Shown here one piece after another: positions 36,314-45,611 of a stretch of DNA of 64,000 nucleotides. A model generated the notes under the pieces. The model did no database searches and had not been told where the DNA came from. It was given only the letters and a program-made list of their open reading frames with translations. Position 1 is the first letter of the stretch. Every line of letters starts with the position of its first letter. The position numbers and the translations under genes are program-made. The DNA comes from Nitrospira sp. (GTDB lineage Bacteria > Nitrospirota > Nitrospiria > Nitrospirales > Nitrospiraceae), in assembly GCA_029194675.1 (NCBI GenBank), contig JARFXP010000001.1:1108501-1172500 (forward strand), given 5' to 3'.

Positions 36314-36582
36314 CCCACACCATACAGTTCCAAGCGCATCGTGAGATCCCCAACCAAGGTCTTGATCCGTGCTAACTCCGCATCCCGCTCATCGTCGGTT
36401 CGACTCTTCAGGCTCACGGTGCCGCTGGTGAGGAACTGGTCCCGCCATGCGGCGAGCCGGGCTGCCGTAAGTCCCAATTCGCGGGAGACCAGATCCAGAG
36501 CTTCACTGCACAGCAGCCGCAGCACGGCTTCCACATTCTTGCGCGAGGAGAAGCGGCCTCGTTCCGTCTCCGATTCTGCCAT
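36314..36582 (-). pseudogene. IS3-type transposase orfA of the older, interrupted element
   Basis: Starting at an ATG after AAGGAGGTGTCC, this encodes an HTH-type OrfA: RFSSRKNVEAVLRLLCSEAL, then LGLTAARLAAWRDQFL and ERDAELARIKTLVGDLTMRL. The frame runs into the end of the copy 1 insertion. Removing copy 1 rejoins it in sense with the orfB fragment at 34752-35037 (reading on as GVCQEWG), so the two halves belong to one older element. Confidence 0.65.
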
Positions 36583-36816
36583 GGACACCTCCTTCGATGA
36601 GGGGCAGTAGGCCCCAAATGCGTGCTCAAGGAAATCGTGAGGCGGGGGACGTCATGGTTGATCCCTCCTTGGTGGATCAGCCACAGTCTGCTTCAGTTCA
36701 TGCGTCACTTGTCTTAGCGAGGAGCAGTATACGCAACTCACGGAGAGGGAACGCCGTCGATACACTACTGCGGGACTAGGACCGCAAGGTCACGTTCTCC
36801 TCGTTCCCACAAGGGA
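36583..36816. other. Intergenic stretch, probably the outer end of the older IS
   Basis: No gene supported. A hairpin GATCC...GGATC (near 36659-36679) lies here. The terminal repeat of the older element was not identified. Confidence 0.3.
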
Positions 36817-37093
36817 TTGGCGAAGCTGTGGGCCACACAAACATCCTGGAATCCCCCTTCGCTTCAGTACGGCTCCGCCCAGACGCGTCCCGCCCCTACA
36901 AGCGCGTGGAGGAAAACCAATGCGATCATCCAGAAGGCGCTCCGGGATCCCCCGAACCGCCGTGGCGCACGCTGCACGCACCGGAGCTGTTGCCGCTTGT
37001 AGCCACAGCATGACATTCAAGGACGGAAACAAGCTGAAGTCGGGACACAAGAGAAATGAGGTGAGCCGGCAGCCGGAGAGGACCACCGCCTGA
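36817..37093 (+). pseudogene. IS256/mutator-type transposase C-terminal remnant
   Basis: Fragments in shifting frames, ILESPFASVRLRPDASRPYK, then WRTLHAPELLPLV and a basic tail ending at 37093, match the conserved C-terminal region of mutator-type transposases (SPFATVRLR ... RRLNAPELL). Several frame changes and no N-terminal or catalytic part remain. It is an old, inactive element. Confidence 0.55.
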
Positions 37094-37737
37094 ACTCATT
37101 TACACACCGCTTGACGGTGGCTCGTCGATAAACCCGCCACAGCCAGTTATGATTCCCACCGGTGCCCCTGTTCCGCAAGCAGTTCATATATTTCTGGAAA
37201 CCCCACCGTGAATGGCGCACACTCAGAGCCCTCGATGCGCCGATCACCGGGGCATCGCACCGGACCCAATCGCCGAGAGAACGATGGTACCTCTCTCGAA
37301 CCCGTTCTACTACCCGGCCTGCTCGCTGAACCAGAAGGCTACTCACCATGACCAGATAGACCACAACCTCCCGGCGCTCAGCGGTGCCTTGGAGCTTTTT
37401 GTGCTCACATCCTTCAGAGCCGCGTGCTTCAGTGATAGCGGTCCTCCGTTTGGACTGCCTAGAATCTATCTCAAAATCGATTTGGGAGGAGCTCAGTTCT
37501 GCACAGCGTAGCCGCACGTCCTGCAAACGAACCTTGCTGAAAATGCCGGGGTCAACCACTCAGTGCCCCGCGCTCGCGCTTGCTCGAAACGTTGATTGTT
37601 AATCTTGAGATTCGGTTCCGCTCTTCAGGAAAACTTACACGGAAAACATGTGGTGAGACGAACCACTGAGCATCAAGCGCTCTTCGGGTTGTTATTGTCG
37701 TGACGAGAGCCTAATCGCCTTCAATTGAAAACACGTG
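37094..37737. other. Gene-poor stretch downstream of the autokinase gene
   Basis: No recognised gene. A minus-strand open frame covers much of it but lacks family resemblance, a ribosome site or sensible composition. Given the flanking IS remnants, it is probably decayed DNA. Confidence 0.35.
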
Positions 37738-40053
37738 TTAAACAGCTACTCGACTTTCGCTGACCGCGTACTCCAACATATAGCTCGGAAGAGAATTTGA
37801 TGCCACACCATTGAGAACCACATGAATGGGTCTATCCGCACGCAGCGATCCAATCGCCTGTGTGACAGCTTGCTTGGACGTTAGGTTCGCTCTCACCACA
37901 AGGAGGAGGAGATCGCTATGACTCTCTAGCACATTCATCGTGGCCACAGGTAGAATTGGAGGAGCATTCAGCAGAATATAATCAAATTCCTCTCGTAATT
38001 GAGCCAACACACGATTGAGTTGACCCGCCCTTAATAGGTCGTTGGAATTAGCCACAGATTCGCCAGCCGGCATTATCCAACATGGAACATCCGTGAAGGA
38101 ACACATGGCCTGCTGCAACGGAATGTCACTTCTTAGACAATCAATCAGCCCATGGCTTATCGGTGATTCGAGGAAGGCCGTTAGTTCGGGATAGACGAAG
38201 TCACAATCCATCAAGAGTACCCGCCTTCCAAAGTCTCGCGAAAGCGTATAGCCAAGATTAATCACCGTTGTCGTTTTTCCTTCGCCTTTGATGGCACTCG
38301 TCACAGCGACAACCATCGGCGCCCCGGTCGCGTTGAGCAACTGCAATCTCGCCGCGGCGACTCGATACTGCTCAGCAGCCATGGAACGTGGGAACATCTT
38401 CGCAACAAATCTTCTATCGGTCTCGTGCAAATTCGGTCGTTCAGCCAACGGCTGCTTGTTCAGCTCAGCCTCCGACCGCGATCTGATGGTTATGCCCAGC
38501 GAAGGTCTCGGCAAAGCGGAGTTCTGAAAATACCCTGGATCGGCGGCCGTACGCCACAGTAACGAAAAATCAGGAATGGCCGCCAATAACCGAGGGCCTG
38601 CAAGAAGCAGTTCTACATCTTCTGGACCTCGGAACTGAGGAGTGAGTCGCTCACGTACAACCGACAGGCCTGCCCCCAAAACGCATCCGAACAAGAGCCC
38701 TAATACCAAAACTCTTGGGCTGTTTGGAATGGCTGGCACCTGCGGTAAATAAGGACGGTCCAATATGCGGTACTTTCCGCCTCTCTGCCGTTTTTCGATA
38801 TTTTCCTCGACCCGCGTATGCAGGCGTTTATCAAGGAGCATCGCGTAATTGGTCTTCATATTATTGTAGTCGCGCTCAAGGACAAGCAGCTCCTGTTCAA
38901 CTGAAGGCGACCTATCGAGGCGCTGTTCGAGATCTCGCTTGGTGGCGCGCAATTGATCTAGCCGCTGTCTGAGAAGAGCTATCTCGGTTCGTTCCTCGTT
39001 TTGCTGCTTCAACAGATCTTGGAGGTACGGATCGAGCGGCGTCTTGTCCGGCCGAATCGCATCCCGACCATACAGATTGGTTAACTCTTCTTCCGTTTGC
39101 CGAATTTCTTCCTTAGTTAGGATGATCTCGGGATACCCATCCCAAAATTCCGCCCTGAGCTTGACTAGTTTCTCTCGGAGTTCCTTCAGATGCCGAAACA
39201 GAGGATCCGGTTCTACCGAGCGTGTGGTCCCGATGCCAAAACTCTGCTGCCCGGATGTACGGTACAGCTGAACCGCTTGATGCAGTGTGTCAAGCTTATC
39301 TGCGTGACGCTGAAGACTTTCTGAAGTGGCCGTGATCTCTGCTTCTGCTCGATCCAAAGCTCGAAGGTTGGTGTCTGCCTGCTGGGGAAGGTCACCAAGG
39401 TGTGACTTCTTGAACTGACTGATACTCTCTTCCCTTTTTTCCAGTTCGTGCTTTAATGCACGCAGCTCTTCATCAAGGAATTCTCCCGTGCCTTCGACCT
39501 CCTTCTCACGCTCCCGGTTGCTCACCTCAATGAATTTGTCCGCGATTCGTGCCGTCACCGACATGGCAGTTTTCGGATCCGGATGTAGAACGGAAACCAC
39601 GAAGCCGTCAACCAAGTTCTGTGAAGTTTTGCCTCCAGCTGGGTCGATCATGGCTCGCTCAACTCTCGTCATAGTCGCTAACTCGCCCCAGCCGATTAAC
39701 TCTCCTTGCTCATCCGCTCCATCACTGGGTAGATTTAATTCTTTTGCTATCGCACCCAAGAAATCCTGGCTGATAATTTGCTTCTGAATCAGAAAGAGAC
39801 GTTTCTCAAAATGTTGATCCGCATTTTCTCCTTTATTGATAACGTCGTCGATTCCCTTGCGTTCTTCCGCCACAATCAAGGCCTGTGACTGATAGTACTT
39901 AGTAGCAATCAGCAGGTAACCCCAAGCCAGCGTCAAAGACAGCGCGATCGCGCCTGCGATGATCCATTTATTACGCGAGGCGATGATGGCATACTCGCGC
40001 ACTGCGTCTACTCCCGTTTGTTCTACTGAGGCGATTGGCTCAGAATATTGCAT
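37738..40053 (-). CDS. Capsule/exopolysaccharide tyrosine autokinase (Wzz + BY-kinase)
   Basis: A 771 aa inner-membrane protein that controls polysaccharide chain length and export. The N-terminal Wzz domain has a first membrane helix (IIAGAIALSLTLAWGYLLI, about 30-50) and a long periplasmic coiled coil (about 180-430). A second helix (VLVLGLLFGCVLGAGLSVV, about 450) leads to a cytoplasmic BY-kinase with Walker A SAIKGEGKTTTVINLG (about 590) and Walker A' VLLMDCDF. The usual C-terminal Tyr cluster is reduced (LPSYMLEYAVSESRVAV has only two Tyr), so autophosphorylation may be limited. It is the last gene of a minus-strand polysaccharide run. Confidence 0.9.
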   Translation of the reverse strand: MQYSEPIASVEQTGVDAVREYAIIASRNKWIIAGAIALSLTLAWGYLLIATKYYQSQALIVAEERKGIDDVINKGENADQHFEKRLFLIQKQIISQDFLGAIAKELNLPSDGADEQGELIGWGELATMTRVERAMIDPAGGKTSQNLVDGFVVSVLHPDPKTAMSVTARIADKFIEVSNREREKEVEGTGEFLDEELRALKHELEKREESISQFKKSHLGDLPQQADTNLRALDRAEAEITATSESLQRHADKLDTLHQAVQLYRTSGQQSFGIGTTRSVEPDPLFRHLKELREKLVKLRAEFWDGYPEIILTKEEIRQTEEELTNLYGRDAIRPDKTPLDPYLQDLLKQQNEERTEIALLRQRLDQLRATKRDLEQRLDRSPSVEQELLVLERDYNNMKTNYAMLLDKRLHTRVEENIEKRQRGGKYRILDRPYLPQVPAIPNSPRVLVLGLLFGCVLGAGLSVVRERLTPQFRGPEDVELLLAGPRLLAAIPDFSLLWRTAADPGYFQNSALPRPSLGITIRSRSEAELNKQPLAERPNLHETDRRFVAKMFPRSMAAEQYRVAAARLQLLNATGAPMVVAVTSAIKGEGKTTTVINLGYTLSRDFGRRVLLMDCDFVYPELTAFLESPISHGLIDCLRSDIPLQQAMCSFTDVPCWIMPAGESVANSNDLLRAGQLNRVLAQLREEFDYILLNAPPILPVATMNVLESHSDLLLLVVRANLTSKQAVTQAIGSLRADRPIHVVLNGVASNSLPSYMLEYAVSESRVAV

Positions 40054-40144
40054 GCGTGCCCTCCGAACAACTTATCACTAAGGCATAACAGGAACTAGAC
40101 CTTGTAAAGACGCATCAGCAGAATCGCAGACACCTCTTCTAGCT

Positions 40145-42679
40145 TTACAGCGAACCAGTCTTCACGGTCGACAACTCCATATCTGAAACGCAGGCTTGAA
40201 ACATAGGAACGATTTCCTTGAGTCGTTCGAGCAACACGCCGGCTTCGCCGCGATAGCTTGACGCCTCCAATGCAAATAGCTTTTCGCGAAACTCTACGAA
40301 GTCGAGCTGGCTTATCGCACGAATCTGCAAGATTTTCTCCAAGGATGATCGCACCGCAATCTCTCCCTCCCCGACTAATTCCTCATAAAGCTTTTCCCCA
40401 GGACGGAGACCGACGAATTGAATAGGAATGTCCTTCCCTGGATTGAGTCCTGACAGCCGAATGAGACTCCGAGCGATATCAAGAACTTTGATTTGCTTCC
40501 CCATATCGAGAATATAAATGTGGCCCTGCTCGCCAATAGTTGCCGCCTGAAGCACCAACTGAACCGCTTCGGGGATAAGCATGAAGTATCGTTGAATCTC
40601 TGGATGTGTAACAGTCACGGGCCCACCGTTCCTGATTTGATCCTGGAAACGCAGCAACACACTGCCACTGCTGCCAAGAACATTGCCAAACCGTACCAAG
40701 AGGAAGCGAGTGCGACTCGTTCTCGCAATATCCTGAATAATCAGTTCAGCCACTCGCTTAGTAGCTCCCATCACACTCGATGGGTTGACCGCCTTATCAG
40801 TCGAGATATGGACGAATTGTTCTACTCCGTGGAGGCTCGCGGCTTCAGCAGTGACGCGCGTGCCGATGCAGTTGTTCTTCACGGCCTCCATCGGATTCAG
40901 CTCCACAAGAGGGACATGCTTATGCGCTGCTGCATGAAACAAGATCTGAGGCTTATACTGCTCCAGAACGGCGCAGAGGCGCTGGGCGTCAGTGACATCC
41001 CCAATCAGCGGGACAATGGGAAACGGAAGTCTCCGATCATCTAATTCTTTATGTATGTTGTATAGGCTGTTCTCATGGCGCTCATAGAGCAATAGTACTC
41101 TCGGCTCGAATAAGGTAATTTGACGAGCCAATTCGGAACCAATCGACCCGCCGGCACCAGTAATCAGGGCACACTTACCTCTAATCATCTGCCTCGTAGC
41201 TTCATTGTCTAGATCAATGGGCGCTCGCGCCAAAAGGTCGGGGATCGAAACATTACGTATTTGACTGACCGTACTTTGGTCTGCAAGGAGTTCATCTTTG
41301 GCAGGCAATGTCTTGATGGAAATATTATACGGCTCCAATTTGATAACGAGGTCTCGAAGAAACCCAGGGGTGACATTCGGTACCGCAACCACAACTACTT
41401 CAGGCTTGAATCCTTCTACAAGTTTTGGGAGGTCTTGCACTGTCCCCAAGACTCGGACTCCATGGATACGTTGATTAAGAAGCCCGACGTTATCATCGAC
41501 GAATCCGATCGGCTGACAACCAAATACTGGGCGCGTTTTCATCTCCCGGACCACTCGTTCTCCTGAGTCTCCAGCGCCGATGACCAAAACCTTGCGTTTT
41601 TTCTGAAAAACTGACTTATCGCGAAGGACCCTGGAGGACAATCTCATCCCGGCAAGAAACCCGATGAGTAACATAGCGTCTATGGCAAATATAGAACGCG
41701 GGTAGCTATAGATCCCCATCGCCCAATGGACCCAACCATAAAATATGACAGTACTTGTCAGGACCCCCCCTATAATATTTTGAAGGTCCCAAATGCTCGT
41801 ATACCTCCACAAACCTTCATTCAGGCCAAACAAGGCAAACGCCACTCCTCTAATGGCAACCAACGCGAGTACCGTTTGCTCGAAGATGTGGATTTCACCT
41901 TCGGGAATACTGCCATCATATCGTAGGACAAATGCGAAGTAGTTTGCCAGAATTATTAACACTACATCAAGAACGACAATAATTGGTTTCCGCCACCTCA
42001 TAATAAGGGACGATAGGTTAGTCCAAGAAGAGGATAGGGGGGAGTCGACGGCTGCTTTTAGTTCAGGAAGTGTGAAGACCACAAGCGGAAGCCTAGAAAT
42101 ATGCACCAACGTTTGCATTATAATCGCAAGATCGAGCCGCAAAGACATATGGCGAATATACAATTTCGCCAACCGGAGCTTTTCGGGAAGAACTTTGAAC
42201 TGATACTCTTCTTCAGGATTCGGGGAAGAGGCGAGGAGCGCCGCCTCATCAATGTACCTCAACGAGGCCAGATCTGTAATCCCGGGACGAACCGTGAGCA
42301 CCTCCGAAAACTCAGAACGTAGTCGTTCAACATAGCCTGGAACTTCCGGCCTTGGACCGACAAGGCTCATATCGCCTACAAGAACATTTACCAGTTGAGG
42401 CAATTCATCGAGCTTGAATTTCCGTAGAATCCGACCGATTCTCGTAATGCGAGGATCTTGTCCCACTGTGAGAGGCAAGCAGATACCAGGAGCATCCACA
42501 CCCATGGTTCGGAATTTTAGTATCGAGAACGGACGAAATCCCTGTCCCACGCGAACCTGGCGAAAGATCACCGGACCCTGTGAGCTCAGTTTGATCAAAG
42601 CAGAGATCATTGCTAGCAACGGCGCCATGAGAGCCAGCCCTAGCGCGGCTATGCAGACATCGAGCGTGCGTTTCATCAC
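40145..42679 (-). CDS. Fusion: bacterial sugar transferase + CapD/PglF-like 4,6-dehydratase
   Basis: An 844 aa fusion. Residues about 1-200 are a PglC/WcaJ-type phosphoglycosyl transferase (TLDVCIAALGLALMAPLLAM, then VIFRQVRVGQGFRPFSILKF and FKLDELPQLVNVL), which links a sugar-1-phosphate to undecaprenyl phosphate. After four membrane helices (about 235-345), a CapD/FlaA1-type UDP-HexNAc 4,6-dehydratase follows: GAGDSGERVVREM, the NAD site ITGAGGSIGSELARQI (about 503), HAAAHKHVPLVELNP and the STDKA...MGATKR active-site region. These functions usually lie in separate proteins. Its start overlaps the aminotransferase stop by four bases. Confidence 0.88.
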   Translation of the reverse strand: MMKRTLDVCIAALGLALMAPLLAMISALIKLSSQGPVIFRQVRVGQGFRPFSILKFRTMGVDAPGICLPLTVGQDPRITRIGRILRKFKLDELPQLVNVLVGDMSLVGPRPEVPGYVERLRSEFSEVLTVRPGITDLASLRYIDEAALLASSPNPEEEYQFKVLPEKLRLAKLYIRHMSLRLDLAIIMQTLVHISRLPLVVFTLPELKAAVDSPLSSSWTNLSSLIMRWRKPIIVVLDVVLIILANYFAFVLRYDGSIPEGEIHIFEQTVLALVAIRGVAFALFGLNEGLWRYTSIWDLQNIIGGVLTSTVIFYGWVHWAMGIYSYPRSIFAIDAMLLIGFLAGMRLSSRVLRDKSVFQKKRKVLVIGAGDSGERVVREMKTRPVFGCQPIGFVDDNVGLLNQRIHGVRVLGTVQDLPKLVEGFKPEVVVVAVPNVTPGFLRDLVIKLEPYNISIKTLPAKDELLADQSTVSQIRNVSIPDLLARAPIDLDNEATRQMIRGKCALITGAGGSIGSELARQITLFEPRVLLLYERHENSLYNIHKELDDRRLPFPIVPLIGDVTDAQRLCAVLEQYKPQILFHAAAHKHVPLVELNPMEAVKNNCIGTRVTAEAASLHGVEQFVHISTDKAVNPSSVMGATKRVAELIIQDIARTSRTRFLLVRFGNVLGSSGSVLLRFQDQIRNGGPVTVTHPEIQRYFMLIPEAVQLVLQAATIGEQGHIYILDMGKQIKVLDIARSLIRLSGLNPGKDIPIQFVGLRPGEKLYEELVGEGEIAVRSSLEKILQIRAISQLDFVEFREKLFALEASSYRGEAGVLLERLKEIVPMFQACVSDMELSTVKTGSL

Positions 42680-43833
42680 CGTCGGTTCCTCTTGACAAGA
42701 TCCCGAACGGTCTCAATGACTCGATTGACCTCATCCTCCGTCATCTTCGAGTACAACGGCAATGAAACGATTCGTTGGAACACCATACTCGCAATGGGGA
42801 AGTCTTCAGGTCGGTAGCCCCCCCTGTCCCGATGATACGGGTGTAAATGGAGAGGAATGAAATGCACACTGCATCCGACACCGGCCTGCTGCAGTTGACG
42901 AATAAATTCATCGCGACCGATCCGCAAACGATCCAAATTCAATTGAATGACATACAGATGCCAGGCGTGCTGAACATGAGAAGCAGTTGGAGGGCACATG
43001 ACCTCAGGAAGATCTTGGAAACCTTCCTGATACAGAGCAGCATACCGTTCACGCCCTTTCCAAAACCGCTCACACTTCTTCATTTGGGCCAAACCAAGCG
43101 CTGCAGCAATATCAGTCAGGTTGTACTTAAAACCAGGCGAGAGGATTTCGTAGTACCACGAACCTTGCGCAGAGTAGCGATTCCAAGCATCCCGGCTGAG
43201 ACCGTGCAAACTCATCATCCGCATACGAGCGGCCCACTCAGCGTTATTAGTGGTAACCATTCCGCCTTCACCAGTGGTGATATTCTTTGTCGCGTAGAAC
43301 GAAAAACAAGTGGCGTCAGAAATCCCGCCGATCATTTTGCCATGATATCGCGCTGGCAAGGCATGCGCCGCATCTTCGATCACGTGTAGGCTGTGATCCT
43401 TCGCGATCGCCTGAATGGGTCGTAGGTCGCACGGATGCCCGGCAAAGTGGACAGGGATGATCGCTTTCGTTTTATCGGTGATGGCTTGTTGGATACGATC
43501 GGTATTCAGATTCAGCGTGTCTTGCACGCAATCGATCAGAACTGGTCGTGCCTTGAAATAGGTGACGACCTCAGCCGTCGCGGCAAAGGTCATCGTCGGA
43601 ACCAGTACTTCATCCCCTTCCCTCACACCAGCCGCTTCAAGGGCAAGATGGAGGGCCGCCGTACAGGAATTAACCGCAACCGCGTGCTCGGCTCCAACCA
43701 TTGCGGCAAATTCACGCTCAAATTCTCTCACCTTGGGACCGGTTGTCAACCAACCAGAGCGGAGAACTTCCAGCACTTCTGACACCTCTTCCTCCCCAAC
43801 ATCAGACCTATGAAAAGGCAAAAAGTCTTTCAT
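42676..43833 (-). CDS. DegT/DnrJ/EryC1-type sugar aminotransferase
   Basis: A 385 aa PLP enzyme that aminates nucleotide 4-keto-sugars. The PLP lysine is in CFSFYATKNITTGEGGMV (about residue 181). Other family text is GSGWLTTGPKVREFE-like near the N-terminus, HFAGHPCDLRPI, and HLYVIQLNLDRL near the end. With the overlapping dehydratase/transferase gene it would convert a UDP-HexNAc to a 4-amino sugar, as PglF and PglE do. No matching acetyltransferase is in view. It is the first gene of the minus-strand polysaccharide operon. Confidence 0.88.
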   Translation of the reverse strand: MKDFLPFHRSDVGEEEVSEVLEVLRSGWLTTGPKVREFEREFAAMVGAEHAVAVNSCTAALHLALEAAGVREGDEVLVPTMTFAATAEVVTYFKARPVLIDCVQDTLNLNTDRIQQAITDKTKAIIPVHFAGHPCDLRPIQAIAKDHSLHVIEDAAHALPARYHGKMIGGISDATCFSFYATKNITTGEGGMVTTNNAEWAARMRMMSLHGLSRDAWNRYSAQGSWYYEILSPGFKYNLTDIAAALGLAQMKKCERFWKGRERYAALYQEGFQDLPEVMCPPTASHVQHAWHLYVIQLNLDRLRIGRDEFIRQLQQAGVGCSVHFIPLHLHPYHRDRGGYRPEDFPIASMVFQRIVSLPLYSKMTEDEVNRVIETVRDLVKRNRR

Positions 43834-44206
43834 TCACAGATCTCCCCTTTGGCCAATGAACATGTCCCCATCAGGGGTACACTTTCCCATAACTCTGGAA
43901 AAGCACAACCCATCTTTGGAGGGGCTATGAAGACCTATGGCTGTTTAAAAAAATACCTCAGGAATGAAAATAAAATGGAGGTTAATCCTACAACATTCGA
44001 TTGACCCAAGGCTATTAAAGAATAGCGAAATTAGAATTTTATAATTGTTTCAGTATCTTGAGGGAGTTTGCTACCAGACCAGTTCTCTCCCCCGAAACAA
44101 CAACTCCAAGTCCCATTTAGAATCTAGGAGCCTGTCCGACATTGACCTGAGCGCCGGCTGATCGTTCCAGGTGAGCCCGTATTCGCGGACCCACAGACGG
44201 ATGCGC
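43834..44206. other. AT-rich intergenic stretch upstream of the polysaccharide operon
   Basis: No supported gene. The AT-rich region at about 43960-44060 probably holds the operon promoter, but no clear -35/-10 pair was found. Confidence 0.35.
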
Positions 44207-44392
44207 CTACGATCTTCGACTACCCTTCGACGTTCCGCTCCGCCTTCCGGCTTCTGCCCACTGCCCCTCGCCGGGACGTCGCCGTTGCCGACAGAGGGCG
44301 GTCCAGAGCTTACGCACATTGTGGGTCGTACAGATCAGCGCCCATTCCCCACGGACCTGCCGCATCCCGCGCAACAAGAATTGCCAATAGCC
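44207..44392 (-). pseudogene. IS1182-type transposase C-terminal remnant
   Basis: Minus-strand text GYWQFLLRGMRQVRGEWALI, then CTTHNVRKLWTALC, is the end of an IS1182/IS4-like transposase (the RG..KVRGEWALICTAHN block). Only about 60 codons remain, ending at a stop at 44207, and the upstream part is missing because Fic-like sequence follows directly. Confidence 0.55.
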
Positions 44393-44485
44393 ACGGCCAC
44401 GCGCGATTTACAAGATCTGGCCGAGGAGAACATCCTCATCCCTACCGGCAGCGGCCGAAGCACGCACTACAAGATCAATCTGTAG
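44384..44485 (+). pseudogene. Fic-family protein C-terminal remnant
   Basis: The frame encodes PIATATRDLQDLAEENILIP, then TGSGRSTHYKINL and a stop. This is the winged-helix tail typical of DUF4172-type Fic proteins. The catalytic HPFx(D/E)GN part is absent, so only about 33 codons survive beside the IS1182-type remnant. Confidence 0.5.
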
Positions 44486-44569
44486 CCGAATTCAACCCCC
44501 GGCAACAAGTCGTGGCGGATGAGGGAAATCACTCGCTGCCCCTCTGCGAGAACCGGTGTATGGTGAATC

Positions 44570-45214
44570 ATGCGACGCCACGTCCGATCCGCCGCCCCAT
44601 TCCTTCCGGTCAAACTGACCATCCCAAGTCTGCAACAGGCCGCCGCAGCCTGTACCGATTGCGATTTGTATCAACGAGTCACGCAAATCGTGTTCGGAGA
44701 AGGGACGACTCATGCCACCGTCGTTTTTGTCGGCGAACAGCCGGGCGATCAGGAGGACCGAGCCGGCCATCCCTTTGTCGGACCGGCCGGCAAAATCTTG
44801 GACAAGGCTTTGGCCGAAGCCGGAATCGCCCGAGAGAAGATCTACGTCACGAATGCCGTGAAACATTTCAAATGGGAGCCGTAAGACAAGCGCCGCAAGC
44901 ACAAGAAACCGTCGGCCTCAGAAATCGCCGCCTGCCGCCCATGGCTTGAAGCAAAAGTACAAGTAGTGAAACCATGTGTCATCGTGTGTCTCGGCGTGAC
45001 GGCAGCCCAGTCGGTTTTTGGAAAGCCTGTTCGTTTGAATGATCTACGAGGACGGCCTTGGAGCACGCCTATCGCTTCGAACGTCTTTGTGACTGTCCAC
45101 CCATCGGCAATTCTTCGACATCCGGAAGCAGCGCAGCGTGAAGAAGAATATCGCCGCTTCGTCGAAGATCTCCGACACATCAAACAATTTCTCCAAGCAC
45201 AGCGGCTTTCATAA
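44570..45214 (+). pseudogene. UdgX-like uracil-DNA glycosylase with in-frame stop
   Basis: One continuous frame of about 213 residues interrupted only by TAA at 44882-44884. The first part has TDCDLY (Fe-S Cys), the UdgX-type loop VFVGEQPGDQEDRAGHPFVG and VTNAVKHFKWEP. After the stop, DKRRKHKKP matches the UdgX segment (KRRIHQ-like) with the His that forms a covalent uracil adduct, then ACRPWLEAKV, VCLGVTAAQSVFG and VTVHPSAILR. The stop falls where the family has Arg-Gly. It is either a recent pseudogene, a sequence error, or needs readthrough. Confidence 0.75.
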
Positions 45215-45330
45215 GAAGCAAGGGATCATCGGCCAAGAAATGTATGTCCTTCAGCGTTACATCGAAGGCAACCGCAACGTGGGATGGCACAGCTCCCCAC
45301 GCACTGTGGTAGCCATCAAATAATTCTCCG

Positions 45331-45359
45331 TTGACATAGTGATGCTATGCGAATACGTC
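45331..45359 (+). promoter_or_regulatory. Candidate promoter/operator of the second vapBC
   Basis: TTGACA (45331-45336), 17-base spacer, TACGTC (45354-45359). The spacer contains an inverted repeat CATAG...CTATG. The predicted transcription start would coincide with the vapB ATG at 45366, suggesting a leaderless message. Confidence 0.35.
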
Positions 45360-45365
45360 TGACAT

Positions 45366-45611
45366 ATGCGGACAACGATTCGCATCGCTGACCAACTCCT
45401 CAGATCAGCTAAGCGCTTCGCCCATGAGACCGGACAGTCTCTGATTAAACTGATGGAAGATGCTCTGCGCTATACACTCGCCCGTCGCACGGCCAAACCG
45501 GCGCGCAAACCGATAAAACTCACCATGGTCTCTGGATATGGCCTTCGCTCCGGCGTGGACATCGACGATTCCGCCGCCCTCCTCACCTTCATGGAGCGGC
45601 CTCATGGTTGA
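45366..45611 (+). CDS. VapB-type antitoxin (RHH family), partner of a broken vapC
   Basis: An 81 aa antitoxin: MRTTIRIADQLLRSAKRFAH (ribbon-helix-helix), LIKLMEDALRYTLARR, then the toxin-binding tail LTMVSGYGLRSGVDIDDSAALL. The vapC ATG at 45604 overlaps its stop by eight bases. No Shine-Dalgarno is seen. The gene is intact while its toxin is not. Confidence 0.75.
   Translation: MRTTIRIADQLLRSAKRFAHETGQSLIKLMEDALRYTLARRTAKPARKPIKLTMVSGYGLRSGVDIDDSAALLTFMERPHG

Noticed and set aside
37017..37559. A 180-residue minus-strand open frame
   Set aside because: No family resemblance or ribosome site; it partly overlaps a transposase remnant on the other strand.
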